DNA of 64,000 bases. Origin: Actinosynnema pretiosum. GTDB lineage: Bacteria > Actinomycetota > Actinomycetes > Mycobacteriales > Pseudonocardiaceae. The stretch spans positions 372,001 through 436,000 of the forward strand of contig NZ_JAMTCF010000004.1 in the NCBI RefSeq assembly GCF_024171695.1, given 5' to 3'. Under the pieces are notes generated by a model. That model did not search any database and was not told the origin of the DNA. It saw nothing but the letters and a program-made list of their open reading frames with translations. This document shows, piece by piece, positions 8,223-21,455 of this stretch. Positions within the stretch are counted from its first letter, which is position 1. Each line of letters opens with the position of its first letter. A program made the position numbers and the translations under genes.

Positions 8223-9590
8223 GTGTTCCGGAGGCTGCTGGCGCTGATCGTGCCGCTGCTCGTGGGCCTGGTCGGCGCGCTCGGCGTGCCGCTCGCGTTC
8301 TCCGTCGTGCAGCGCGAGAGCCAGGCCACCTACCTCGACCGGCTGGGCGACGCGAGCCGGTTCGCCTCGCTCGCGGAGAACGCGCTCGCCTCCAACCGGT
8401 TGACCGCGCTGCGCGAGGAGCTGGTGCGCTACGACCAGCTCTACGGCATCCCGGCGGCCCTGATCGGCACGGACGGCACCTCGCTGGTCGAGTCCAGGAC
8501 CCCGTTCGACCGCAGCGACCCGGCGGTGCGCGCGGGCCTGCACGCCGCGTTCAGCGGGTACCGGGGCGAGGGCGACCCGTCGGTGTGGCCGTGGGAGCAG
8601 CGGGACCTGGTCGTGGTGGAGCCGGTGGGGCGGGACAGCGAGGTGGTGGCGGCGGTCGTGACGATCTCGCCGACCGGTCGGCTGCGCGCCGAGGTGGCCC
8701 GCCAGTGGGGCCTGCTGGCCCTGCTCGGCCTGCTGCCGCTGCTGGGCGCGGTCGCGGTGGCGTGGCCGATGTCGCGGTGGGTGCTGCGCCCGGTGCGCAG
8801 CCTCGACGAGGCCACCGCGGCGGTCGCGGGCGGCGAGCTGGACGCGCGCGTGGACGAGGTGGGCGGTCCGCCGGAGCTGCGCAGGTTGGCGGCGTCGTTC
8901 AATACCATGGTCGACGTGGTGGGCCGTGCGCTTCGCCGCCAGCGGGCGTTCGTCTCGGACGCCTCCCACCAGCTGCGCAACCCGCTGGCCAGCCTGCGCC
9001 TGGCGGTGGACAACCTGGAGCACCACGTCAGCGACGAAGCGGGCCGCGAGGCGCAGCGGATCGCCGTGGACGAGGCGGAGGAGATGGGCCGGGTCCTGGA
9101 CACCCTGCTCGCCGCGACCCGCCTGGACAGCGCGTCGTCGGCGGAACCGGTGGAGGTCGACCCGCTGCTCGCGGCGCACGTGCCCGGCTGGCGGGCGCTG
9201 GCGGGCGGGATGGCGCTGCGCGTGGACGTGCCCCCCGGCCTGCGCGTGCTCGAACCACCGGGCGGCCTCGGCAGCGTGCTGGACGAGCTGGTGGGCAACG
9301 CGATCCGGCTGTCCGGCGCCACCGAGATCAGGATCTGGGCCGGGACGGCGGGCGAGGACGTGGAGCTGCACGTGACCGACAACGGCACGGGCCTGGACGA
9401 CCAGGAGCGGACGAACGCCCTCAGCCGCTTCTGGCGCTCGCCCCGCCACCAGAACATCGCGGGAACCGGCCTCGGCCTGGCGATCTGCGCCGAGCTGATC
9501 ACCTCGGCGGGCGGCGCCCTGACCCTGGCGGAAACCCACCCGAACGGCCTGACCGCGACAGTCCGCCTGAAAACCCGCCCAACCCCCTGA
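8223..9590 (+). CDS. Sensor histidine kinase (HAMP, HisKA, HATPase)
   Basis: Membrane sensor kinase of 455 residues. Two helices (about 7-28 and 162-180) flank an extracytoplasmic sensor of some 130 residues; then HAMP (about 181-235), a phospho-acceptor H249 in SDASHQLRNPLASLRL, and an ATPase domain with the N-box in ELVGNAIRLS, DNGTGLDDQE and GTGLGLAIC. GTG 8223 follows GGAGGT with good spacing. The probable partner is the OmpR-type regulator at 6538. The intergenic region shared with the divergent secreted protein could coordinate the two. The signal is unknown. Confidence 0.93.
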   Translation: MFRRLLALIVPLLVGLVGALGVPLAFSVVQRESQATYLDRLGDASRFASLAENALASNRLTALREELVRYDQLYGIPAALIGTDGTSLVESRTPFDRSDPAVRAGLHAAFSGYRGEGDPSVWPWEQRDLVVVEPVGRDSEVVAAVVTISPTGRLRAEVARQWGLLALLGLLPLLGAVAVAWPMSRWVLRPVRSLDEATAAVAGGELDARVDEVGGPPELRRLAASFNTMVDVVGRALRRQRAFVSDASHQLRNPLASLRLAVDNLEHHVSDEAGREAQRIAVDEAEEMGRVLDTLLAATRLDSASSAEPVEVDPLLAAHVPGWRALAGGMALRVDVPPGLRVLEPPGGLGSVLDELVGNAIRLSGATEIRIWAGTAGEDVELHVTDNGTGLDDQERTNALSRFWRSPRHQNIAGTGLGLAICAELITSAGGALTLAETHPNGLTATVRLKTRPTP

Positions 9591-10686
9591 CGCCCCAACA
9601 CCCCCCAACCCCACTCCCGCTCCTTCCCCGAACCACCCCACCCCGAGCCGCACCCCCAGGCCGCACCACTCCGCGCAGTCCCGCCTGACCAACCCCGTCG
9701 ACCAGTGTCACTCGCGTTCGGCGGCCCCGAACATGGGCAAACCTGACCACACCCACACCTCCCACCAGCCGATCCACCACACCAGAACAGCCCCGACCTC
9801 CCATCCAGCACTCCCACCGCACCGATCACTTCCAGCGCAGCACTGATCCCCGGACCGCCCTTGCCGGACGCCCCGCAACTGGATGGTTCATCAGCGCAGC
9901 ACTGACCCCAGAACCGTCCTCACCGGGCACCCGCAGCCGGATAGCTCATCAGCGCAGCCTCCATCGCCGGACCGCCCGTGCCAGGACCACCCGTCAGCGC
10001 GCAGCCTCCATCGCCGGACCGCTCGTGGTTAGCGGCTCGTCAACGCAGCGCTCATCGCCGGACCGCTCATCGCCGGATTCCGCGCCACCGCTGTCCGACA
10101 GCGCACCGTCCACCGCAAGCCGCCCGCCACCGGACCGCCACCATCCCTGACGTCCCGAGTCGCCCCGTGCCGGCAGTGTGCCCACGCCTCGAAGACGCCC
10201 GGCCCACGACTCAGCCTGTCCCGCCACTCCGCCCGCGACCCCGACGCCCGCCATCCCGACGCCCCGATGCCTGGCACCCGGACACCTGCACGTCGCCCGG
10301 CCACCAACCAATCGCCCAGCCACCGGCCACGAGCCACGTCACCCGACCACGGGCCACGTCGCCTGGGCACCAGCAGGCGCCCAGCCACCAGCCAGCCGCG
10401 AGCCAATCGTCCAGCCATCGGCCCGTCGCCGGCCTGTTGCCTGACCAGGCTGGTCAGCGCGCAGCGCTCACCACACATCACCGCGCCCCGAACACCCGTG
10501 GCACGCTCCGACGGCAACCCCGACCCCGCAGTCGTTTCCCCGCGTCACCACGATCGCACCGGGGTCCGACAAAAACCGGCCCTCCGGGCGGCGCTCGGCT
10601 CTGGTTCACCCCACCGTGTCAGCCAGTCGCCAAGAGCCCGGTGTCAGCGCCCTTCGCGCGTCCCGCGAACGGTCCGTCGCCGCCCG
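9591..10686. other. 1.1-kb non-coding, C-rich, repeat-bearing spacer
   Basis: The plus strand is strongly C-rich with long CCA/CCG runs. Apart from the repeats at 9825-10090, a second block at about 10255-10460 repeats GCCACnnGCCACG-like words without a fixed period. Open frames here have Pro/Arg/His-rich translations with no signal peptide, domain or ribosome site, so I see no gene. Confidence 0.6.
9825..10090. repeat. Degenerate 44-59-bp direct repeats, five units
   Basis: The word CAGCGCAGC (or near variants) recurs at about 9833, 9892, 9950, 9994 and 10041, each followed by a similar stretch with CCGGACCGC. Spacing falls from 59 and 58 to 44 and 47 bases. The units are non-coding. Confidence 0.65.
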
Positions 10687-11724
10687 TCAGCGCTTCACCT
10701 CGCGGAACCAGCGCGCCGCGCCCCGGTGCAGCGGCACCTGGCCCGTCGCGATGCCCGTCCGCACGTTGATCCGGCTCGCTTCCGGGTGGCCCGCGACGAT
10801 CCGCTCGGACTCGGTGAACACTGTCCGGGTGACGACCTCGACGGTGTCCTCGGCCAGCGCGGTGCGGGCCAGCAGGAGGTTCGGCACGGCCAGGGTCCGG
10901 CACGGGCCGAGCGGTCCGTAGGTGGTGGCCGGGATGGTCGCGGGGACGTACGGGCCGGGGTAGGCGCGGGCCAGCGCCTCGGCCTCGTCGGGCAGGTCCA
11001 GCAGGCGGGGCGGGTGGCCGCCCAGCAGGGTGCTGACCGCCGGGGTGGGGATGCCGGTGAGCAGCACCGCCGCGTCGATCGCGCCCGCCGCCAGCCGCCG
11101 GGACGCCTCGTCGTGCGCCATCCGCAGGCCTTGCGCGCGGATGCCCAGCAGGTCGAGCAGCCTGGTCCCGGTGAACTCGCTGCCCGACTCGACCGGGCCC
11201 AGCGACACCCGCAGTCCGGCGAGGTCGGCGAGCTCGCGCACCGGCGAGCCGTTCGGCACCACCACGTGCAGGAAGCTGTCGTACAACCGGCCCACCGCGC
11301 TGATGCCCGCCGGGTCGGAGTCGCTGAGCAGCGCGTCCACGATCGCGTCCAGCGAGGACAGTCCCAGGTGGACGGCGCCCTCCTTGAGCAGCCGGACGTT
11401 CTCCACGGACGCACCGGTCTGGCGCGCGGTCACCCTGGTCTCGGGCAGGTTCTCGGCGAGCGCCGCCGCCAGCGCCGCCCCGATCTCCCGGAACACGGCC
11501 CCGTCCGGCCCGGTCGCCAGCACCAGCGACTCGGGGCCCACCGGATCAGCCGGACCGCAGGCCACCGAGGTCAGCGCGGGCAGTGCCGACAGCAGCAGCG
11601 CGCGCCGGGAGATCCCCGCCCCGAGGCCTGGACCAGCGAGTTCACCACCACCGGTGGCGAGGTGGCGGGCAGTGCGGTGACCAGCAGCGACGCGACCGGA
11701 CCGCTTCCCGGCGAACGACTCCAC
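10687..11724 (-). CDS. TAXI-family TRAP transporter solute-binding lipoprotein
   Basis: Periplasmic-type binding protein of 345 residues. A 38-residue N-terminal stretch is followed by a twin-arginine signal SRRALLLSALPALTSVACG, with the Cys after SVA as a plausible though atypical lipobox. The mature part has family features: LATGPDGAVFREIGAALA, TGASVENVRLLKEG, LYDSFLHVVVPNGSP, RVSLGPVESGSEFTG and ATIPATTYGPL. Such proteins normally deliver dicarboxylates or amino acids to a fused TRAP permease; none is in this window, so the gene looks orphan or differently partnered. GTG 11724 follows AAGGGA on the minus strand. It is flanked on both sides by repeat-filled non-coding DNA. Confidence 0.85.
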   Translation of the reverse strand: MESFAGKRSGRVAAGHRTARHLATGGGELAGPGLGAGISRRALLLSALPALTSVACGPADPVGPESLVLATGPDGAVFREIGAALAAALAENLPETRVTARQTGASVENVRLLKEGAVHLGLSSLDAIVDALLSDSDPAGISAVGRLYDSFLHVVVPNGSPVRELADLAGLRVSLGPVESGSEFTGTRLLDLLGIRAQGLRMAHDEASRRLAAGAIDAAVLLTGIPTPAVSTLLGGHPPRLLDLPDEAEALARAYPGPYVPATIPATTYGPLGPCRTLAVPNLLLARTALAEDTVEVVTRTVFTESERIVAGHPEASRINVRTGIATGQVPLHRGAARWFREVKR

Positions 11725-11780
11725 CCCGACTCCCTTCCCACCAACCGATCACGACCGACTGCCCCAAACCAACTGCCTCA

Positions 11781-12031
11781 GACCGACCGCCCCGGACCGA
11801 CCGCCCCGGACCGACCGCCCCGGACCGACCGATCCCGACCGACCGATCCCGACCGACCGTCCCGGAATGCCCAGTCCAGACCGCCCGGTCCCGACCAACC
11901 GATCCCAGCCGTCCAGCCCTAGCCGTCCAGCCCCAGCCGCCCGGTCCCAGCCGCCCGGTCCCGACCAACCGGTCCTGACCAACCGATCCCAGCGCCCGAT
12001 CCCGATCGACCGGTTTCGACCAACCCATCCC
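11781..12031. repeat. 14-bp minisatellite, about 18 units
   Basis: A nearly exact 14-base period. Six units 11781-11864 (GACCGACCGCCCCG three times, GACCGACCGATCCC twice, GACCGACCGTCCCG once), then after a one-base slip about eleven more (CAGCCGTCCAGCCC, CAGCCGCCCGGTCC, CGACCAACCGGTCC and relatives) up to 12031. Fourteen is not a multiple of three, so it does not encode a repeated peptide. The rest of 11725-12446 is C-rich DNA without a recognisable gene. Confidence 0.85.
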
Positions 12032-12316
12032 GCCGCGGCAGCCTGCCATCCCCGACCTCCCGCGTGCCACCGCCCACGCCCCCGAGCCCCGCCTCCACCC
12101 GCCACCCCACCCACGCCCGTCCATCCGAACGGCCTGTGACGCACGCCCGCCCCACCCCAACACCCCCCGCCTCCCCGCCCCGGACCACCCGTCCGCACCG
12201 GGAGTCGCCCACCGTGACCGCCCCTCCACCCCGCGCCCCCGCCAAACGCTTGCCCGCCGCGCTCCGCCCCCGGTCAAGCCAGGTTCGTCACCCGCTGCCA
12301 CCGTCCCCCACGCCGC

Positions 12317-12336
12317 GTTCACTCGTCCGCGTGAAC
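12317..12336. promoter_or_regulatory. Inverted repeat upstream of the symporter gene
   Basis: GTTCAC and GTGAAC separated by eight bases, about 110 bases before the GTG start of the symporter. It has the form of a dimeric-regulator operator but matches no site I can name. Confidence 0.3.
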
Positions 12337-12446
12337 AGAGTGTTACGTCAGAGGGATCTGAAGTTTCAGTCGAGCGACTTGCCGTGAGTTCCCACTGTGC
12401 TCAGGATCACCGGACAACACCCGCCGGGCCCCTTGAGGAGGACAAC

Positions 12447-13817
12447 GTGGTCACCGCGGAAACCCGTGAGCGCAAGCCGATCTACAAGCACCTGTACTTC
12501 TGGGTGCTGGTGTCGATCGTGCTGGGCGTGGTGGTCGGGTACGCCTTCCCGGCCCAGGCGTCCGGCATGAAGTGGCTCGCCGACTTCTTCGTCGCGCTGG
12601 TCAAGGTCGTCATCGCCCCGACCATCTTCTGCACCGTCGTCGTCGGCATCGCGGGCCTGGGCAACCTGGCCAAGGCGGGCGGCCTGGCGCTGCGCACCAT
12701 CCTGTACTTCACCGCGATGACCACGGTGGCGCTCGCCATCGGCATGGTCGTGGTCAACGTCGTGCAGCCCGGCCACCACGGCCCGGCCATCCCGATCAAC
12801 GACTCGGCCGCCGAGAAGACCCTGGCCGACGCCGCCACCGCCGAGACCGGCGTCACCGGCTTCATCCTGAGCCTGGTCCCCAAGTCGTTCGTCGGCGCGT
12901 TCACCGACGGCCAGCTGATCCAGGTCCTGGTCATCGCGATCCTGGTCGCGGTCGCCGTGGCGGGCATGGGCAAGCGCGGCGAGCGCGTCGTCACCGCCCT
13001 GGACACCACCGCCAAGGTCATGTTCGGCGTCATCAAGATCGTCATGTACGCGGCCCCGATCGGCGCGTTCGGCGGCATCGCCTACACGATCGGCAAGTTC
13101 GGCGGCACGATCCTCGGCAAGCTCGCCTGGCTGATGGGCTCGTTCTACGTCACCTGCATCCTGTTCGTGTTCGTCGTCCTCGGCGGCGTGGGCATGTACG
13201 CGGGTGTCAACATCGTGAAGTTCCTGCGCTACATCAAGGACGAGCTGCTGATCGTGCTCGGCACGTCCTCCAGCGAGTCGGTGCTGCCCCGGATGCTGGT
13301 CAAGCTGGAGGCGGCGGGCGCGGACAAGTCCGTCGTCGGCCTGACCATCCCGACCGGCTACTCGTTCAACCTCGACGGCACCTGCATCTACCTGACCATG
13401 GGCGCGATCTTCATCGCCCAGGCGACCGGACACGACGTCAGCATCGGCACCCAGATCGGCCTGCTGCTGTTCATGCTGCTGGCCTCCAAGGGCGCGGCGG
13501 GCGTCACCGGCGCCGGCCTGGTCACCCTGGCCGCCTCGCTCCAGGCGTTCGAGGCCAACAGCGCCATCCCGGCCGTCGGCATCGCCCTGATCGTCGGCAT
13601 CGACCGCTTCATGTCCGAGGCCCGCGCGCTGACCAACGTCGTCGGCAACGGCATCGGCACCCTGGTCATCGCCAAGTGGCAGAAGCAGCTCGACGGCGAG
13701 CAGCTCAAGCGCGTCCTGGACGACCCGGACTCGGTCGACGTCGACAAGCTGATGGACCAGCAGCACGGCGACGACGACGAGACCAGCAAGCAGCCGGTGG
13801 TCGCGGGCGCCCGCTAG
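12447..13817 (+). CDS. Dicarboxylate/amino acid:cation symporter (DAACS family)
   Basis: Secondary transporter of 456 residues that imports C4-dicarboxylates or acidic amino acids with Na+ or H+. About eight helices start with YKHLYFWVLVSIVLGVVVGY. Family landmarks are the serine-rich loop GTSSSESVLPRM, the motif PTGYSFNLDGTCIYLTM, and GVTGAGLVTL with the substrate helix IALIVGIDRFMSEARALTNVVGNG. The C-terminus is acidic (DDDETSKQ). GTG 12447 lies five bases after GAGGAGG. Glutamate as substrate would suit the neighbouring gltBD, but DctA-like dicarboxylate use is equally possible. Confidence 0.92.
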   Translation: MVTAETRERKPIYKHLYFWVLVSIVLGVVVGYAFPAQASGMKWLADFFVALVKVVIAPTIFCTVVVGIAGLGNLAKAGGLALRTILYFTAMTTVALAIGMVVVNVVQPGHHGPAIPINDSAAEKTLADAATAETGVTGFILSLVPKSFVGAFTDGQLIQVLVIAILVAVAVAGMGKRGERVVTALDTTAKVMFGVIKIVMYAAPIGAFGGIAYTIGKFGGTILGKLAWLMGSFYVTCILFVFVVLGGVGMYAGVNIVKFLRYIKDELLIVLGTSSSESVLPRMLVKLEAAGADKSVVGLTIPTGYSFNLDGTCIYLTMGAIFIAQATGHDVSIGTQIGLLLFMLLASKGAAGVTGAGLVTLAASLQAFEANSAIPAVGIALIVGIDRFMSEARALTNVVGNGIGTLVIAKWQKQLDGEQLKRVLDDPDSVDVDKLMDQQHGDDDETSKQPVVAGAR

Positions 13818-13831
13818 TCCCCGAACGGGGA

Positions 13832-13851
13832 GGCCGACACCGGGGTCGGCC
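13832..13851 (+). terminator. Hairpin after the symporter gene
   Basis: A 7-bp stem GGCCGAC / GTCGGCC with loop ACCGGG, 15 bases after the stop codon, within G/C-rich flanks that could extend it. No T-run. Confidence 0.5.
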
Positions 13852-14781
13852 CCCTCCCGGACGCCGAGGGCCTCGTCTCCGCACCGCGCGGGGGCGGGGC
13901 CCTCGGGCCACTCCGGGGACGGGCGGCGCCCCGCCTCGCCGGGCAGCGTCCGAAGAGGACACCCGATGGGGTGGGTTCTCCGACCCGTAACCTGCCCGCC
14001 ACGGTCGGACCGGCCCGCGCGAGGCCCCAGGAACCACCCGTTCCGCCCCCGTTGCGGCCGGGTCACGTCCGCGCGTCGCCCCAGGTCCCGCCACGCCGTG
14101 TTTGCGCCGGGGGAGAACCGGGAACCCAGCCAAGTCGAGAGGTCGGCGAAGATCACTCAGCGCCACGAACCGGGCCCGACGCGGGGCCGCCCCTTGACGG
14201 GATCTTGAACCTGAACGCAGAATGTCCCGCGATTCCGCTGGGCGGGTGGAAAAACCACCCGACCCGCACAACGGGAGATCCGTTCCGGCGTACCCGCCCG
14301 CGCGTCTCCCGCAACCCGATCCGCCGGTCGGAGGCGGTCCCGCTCCACTCGGGACGGTCGCCGAAGGCGGTCGAACGAACGTCCTCGCTGAGCGAAAAGG
14401 TCGCTGAGGACGTCACCAACAGGGGTGCCGCTGGGCGCTCCGGCCGAAAGAAGTCGACGCAGAGTGACGAAAGAGCGGGAATCGATCCGTCCGCCGGATG
14501 AGCGTTGTCGCTGTTCCCCGCGTCTCAACGGGAACGCGCCCGCACGTCCGCGGAGTTATGCTTAACACGGCGTAACAGCGTCAGGGGCTCTATCGCCCCC
14601 CGCCTCCCAATCGTTACTTGCCAACAGCCGGGATCACCCATTGGATGGTGTGACTTGGTTTCACGGCTGTTAAAGTCGCGTCAACACGCGGGCCATCGTC
14701 GTCCCGTGCCCAGAAGCCGAGATTCCCAGGACTGAGCACGAGGACTCGTTCTCTCGAACGACGACGAGGGAGGTCTACGCA
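13852..14781. other. Long intergenic region upstream of gltB
   Basis: About 930 bases without a supported gene; open frames on either strand have no ribosome site, domain or actinobacterial codon bias, and local GC is visibly lower than in the genes. A TTGACG (14194) to CAGAAT (14218) pair with an 18-base spacer is a weak promoter candidate, and GTTATGCTTAACACGGCGTAAC near 14556 is A/T-rich and partly symmetrical. The 5' region of gltB is expected to hold nitrogen control, but I cannot place a convincing GlnR box. Confidence 0.4.
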
Positions 14782-19312
<4,531 letters not shown>

Positions 19313-19320
<8 letters not shown>

Positions 19321-20815
19321 TCCCCAGGGCTTTCTCAAGCACACCCGCGCCGAGGCGAAGAAGCGGCCCGCGACCGAGCGCGCCGCCGACTGGGACGAGG
19401 TGTACCTCGACCAGGGGCCGGAGGTCCGGGAAGCGCAGGTCCGCGTCCAGGCCACCCGGTGCATGGACTGCGGCGTCCCGTTCTGCCACTCCGGCAGCGC
19501 GGGCTGCCCGCTCGGCAACCTGATCCCCGAGTGGAACGACCTGGTCCGCCGGGGCGACTGGGAGTCCGCGTCGCACCGGTTGCACGCGACCAACAACTTC
19601 CCGGAGTTCACCGGCAGGCTGTGCCCGGCGCCGTGCGAGGCGGCGTGCGTGCTCGCCATCACCCCCGACGCCGGGGGAGCGGTGGCGATCAAGCGGGTCG
19701 AGCAGGCCATCGCCGACACGGCGTGGGACAACGGCTCGGTCAAGGCCAGCCAGTCCCAGGTGTCGTCGGGCAAGAAGGTCGCCATCGTCGGCTCCGGACC
19801 GGCCGGGCTGGCCGCAGCCCAGCAGCTCACCCGCGCCGGGCACGAGGTCACCGTGTACGAGCGGGACGACCGGCTCGGCGGGCTGCTGCGGTACGGCATC
19901 CCCGAGTTCAAGATGGAGAAGAAGGTCCTCGACCGGCGCCTCGCGCAGCTGCGCAAGGAGGGCACGAAGTTCGTGACCGGCTGCGAGGTCGGCGTGGACC
20001 TGACCGTGGAGCAGCTGCGCGAGTCGTTCGACGCCGTGGTGCTCGCGGTGGGCGCGCTGCGCGGTCGCGACGACACGACCACGCCCGGCCGCTCGCTGGA
20101 CGGCGTCCACCTGGCGATGGAGCACCTGGTGCCCGCCAACCGCGCGTGCGAGGGCGACGGGGCCCCGGCGATCAGCGCGGCGGGCAAGCACGTGGTGGTC
20201 ATCGGCGGCGGCGACACCGGCGCGGACTGCTACGGCACGGCCGTGCGGCAGGGCGCGCTGTCGGTGACGCAGCTGGACCAGTACCCGCAGCCCCCGTCGC
20301 AGCGCGACGACGCGCGGTCCCCGTGGCCGGTGTGGCCGTGGATCCTGCGCACCTACGCGGCGCACGAGGAGGGCGGCGAGCGGCGGTTCGCCGTGGCCGT
20401 GGAGGAGTTCACCGGCGAGGACGGGCGCGTCACGGGGGTGAAGCTGCGCAAGGTGAAGGTGCAGCGGGACTCCACGGGCAAGCGCGTGGTGGTGCCGATG
20501 TCCGAGGAGGTCGAGGAGCTGCCCGCGGACCTGGTGCTGCTGGCGATCGGCTTCGAGGGCGTCGAGCAGATGCCGCTGCTGGACGGCCTGGGCATCTCCC
20601 TGAGCGCCCGCAGCACGATCTCGTGCGGTTCGGACTGGCAGACGACCGCGCCCGGCGTGTTCGTCTGCGGCGACGCCCACCGAGGCGCGTCCCTGGTCGT
20701 GTGGGCGATCGCGGAGGGCCGCTCGGTCGCGAACGCGGTCGACCGCCACCTGACCGGCTCGTCCGACCTCCCGTCCCCGGTGATCCCGAACCAGCTGCCC
20801 CTGGCCGTGGTCTGA
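19313..20815 (+). CDS. gltD: Glutamate synthase small subunit
   Basis: Passes electrons from NADPH through FAD and Fe-S clusters to GltB. The protein is 500 residues. N-terminal cysteine motifs ([22 protein letters not shown] and [12 protein letters not shown]) bind two 4Fe-4S clusters. The FAD-binding motif is [17 protein letters not shown], the NADPH motif is [13 protein letters not shown], and the C-terminal FAD contact is [19 protein letters not shown]. The GTG start lies inside the gltB end, as expected for subunits made together. A strong T-tailed terminator ends the operon at 20928. Confidence 0.97.
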
Positions 20816-20830
20816 CCCGGCCCCAGAGCT

Positions 20831-20854
20831 GCGGCGCACGACGAAGTGCGCCGC
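20831..20854 (+). terminator. First hairpin after gltD
   Basis: A perfect 9-bp stem GCGGCGCAC / GTGCGCCGC with loop GACGAA, 15 bases after the stop codon; weaker than the T-tailed hairpin at 20894. Confidence 0.45.
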
Positions 20855-20893
20855 GACAACAGCAGGAGGGCAACGCCGCCCCTCCACTGACCG

Positions 20894-20928
20894 CCGCCCC
20901 CCGACAATGGTGTCGGGGGGCGGTTTTT
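20894..20928 (+). terminator. Strong intrinsic terminator of gltBD
   Basis: A perfect 13-bp stem (CCGCCCCCCGACA / TGTCGGGGGGCGG), four-base loop ATGG and five T residues. It ends nine bases before the degenerate end of the CRISPR array and isolates the array from gltBD transcription. Confidence 0.9.
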
Positions 20929-20936
20929 ATGGGGGG

Positions 20937-21252
20937 CGCGGGGAAGACAAGGCCTGTCCGCGCTCAAGACGGCCGCGCTGGGACCACCCCCGCCCACGCG
21001 GGGAAGACGGACCAGGCAAACACTTCGGTGCCGCCGCCCGAGGACCACCTCCGCCCACGCGGGGAAGACCCGGTGGCCGAGCTGGTGTCCACGGACACCG
21101 CCGGACCACCCCCGCCCACGCGGGGAAGACGCTTTCCCGCCCGATGCCACCACCACGGTGGCGGGACCACCCCCGCCCACGCGGGGAAGACTGGCGCCTG
21201 CGACCGGAGCCGGTGCCCGCCCCGGGACCACCCCCGCCCACGCGGGGAAGAC
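20937..21252 (-). CRISPR. Short type I-E-like CRISPR array, five repeats plus a degenerate one
   Basis: Five 28-base repeats at 20981-21008, 21042-21069, 21103-21130, 21164-21191 and 21225-21252, at an exact 61-base period, with four 33-base unique spacers. A sixth, truncated copy keeps only its last 12 bases (20937-20948) before a 32-base spacer. Plus-strand repeats start GGACCACC, contain the hairpin CCCCGC / GCGGGG, and end GAAGAC; repeat 21042 has one C-to-T change. Read on the minus strand they resemble type I-E crRNA repeats (CTTCCCCGCG...GCGGGG). This makes 21252 the leader side and the degenerate copy the trailer. No cas gene lies in the window. Confidence 0.93.
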
Positions 21253-21440
21253 ACTACTTGACCTGCGGCGTTCCCAAGCACTCCGGCGTTTTTCGTTCAC
21301 TCCCGCCGTTCGTGCCTCTACCCGTCCTCCACACCAGCTTGGCAGAGGCAGCCAGCCAAGCATCACCCCTCGTCCGCGAATTGCCCCTTGAAATGTCCTG
21401 GCGTTCGTCGCTCCCCATCCCCCATCATTGACCTGGGGTT
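21253..21440 (-). promoter_or_regulatory. Putative CRISPR leader
   Basis: On the inferred leader side of the array the DNA is clearly richer in A/T than its surroundings (for example CGGCGTTTTTCGTTCAC) and carries no supported gene. The assignment depends on minus-strand transcription of the array. Confidence 0.4.
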
Positions 21441-21455
21441 CTTCGGGGACAGTCG

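Noticed and set aside
9978-11922. Pro/His/Arg-rich frames across the spacer and the TAXI gene's opposite strand
   Set aside because: Low-complexity translations with no start context; the TAXI frame on the minus strand is clear.
13971-14501. 176-codon plus-strand frame upstream of gltB
   Set aside because: No ribosome site, no domain, uneven composition and poor third-position bias; treated as intergenic.
14540-14781. GlnR-type nitrogen-control site before gltB
   Set aside because: TTAAC and GTAAC words occur near 14560, but the spacing is five bases, not the six expected; I could not fit the consensus.
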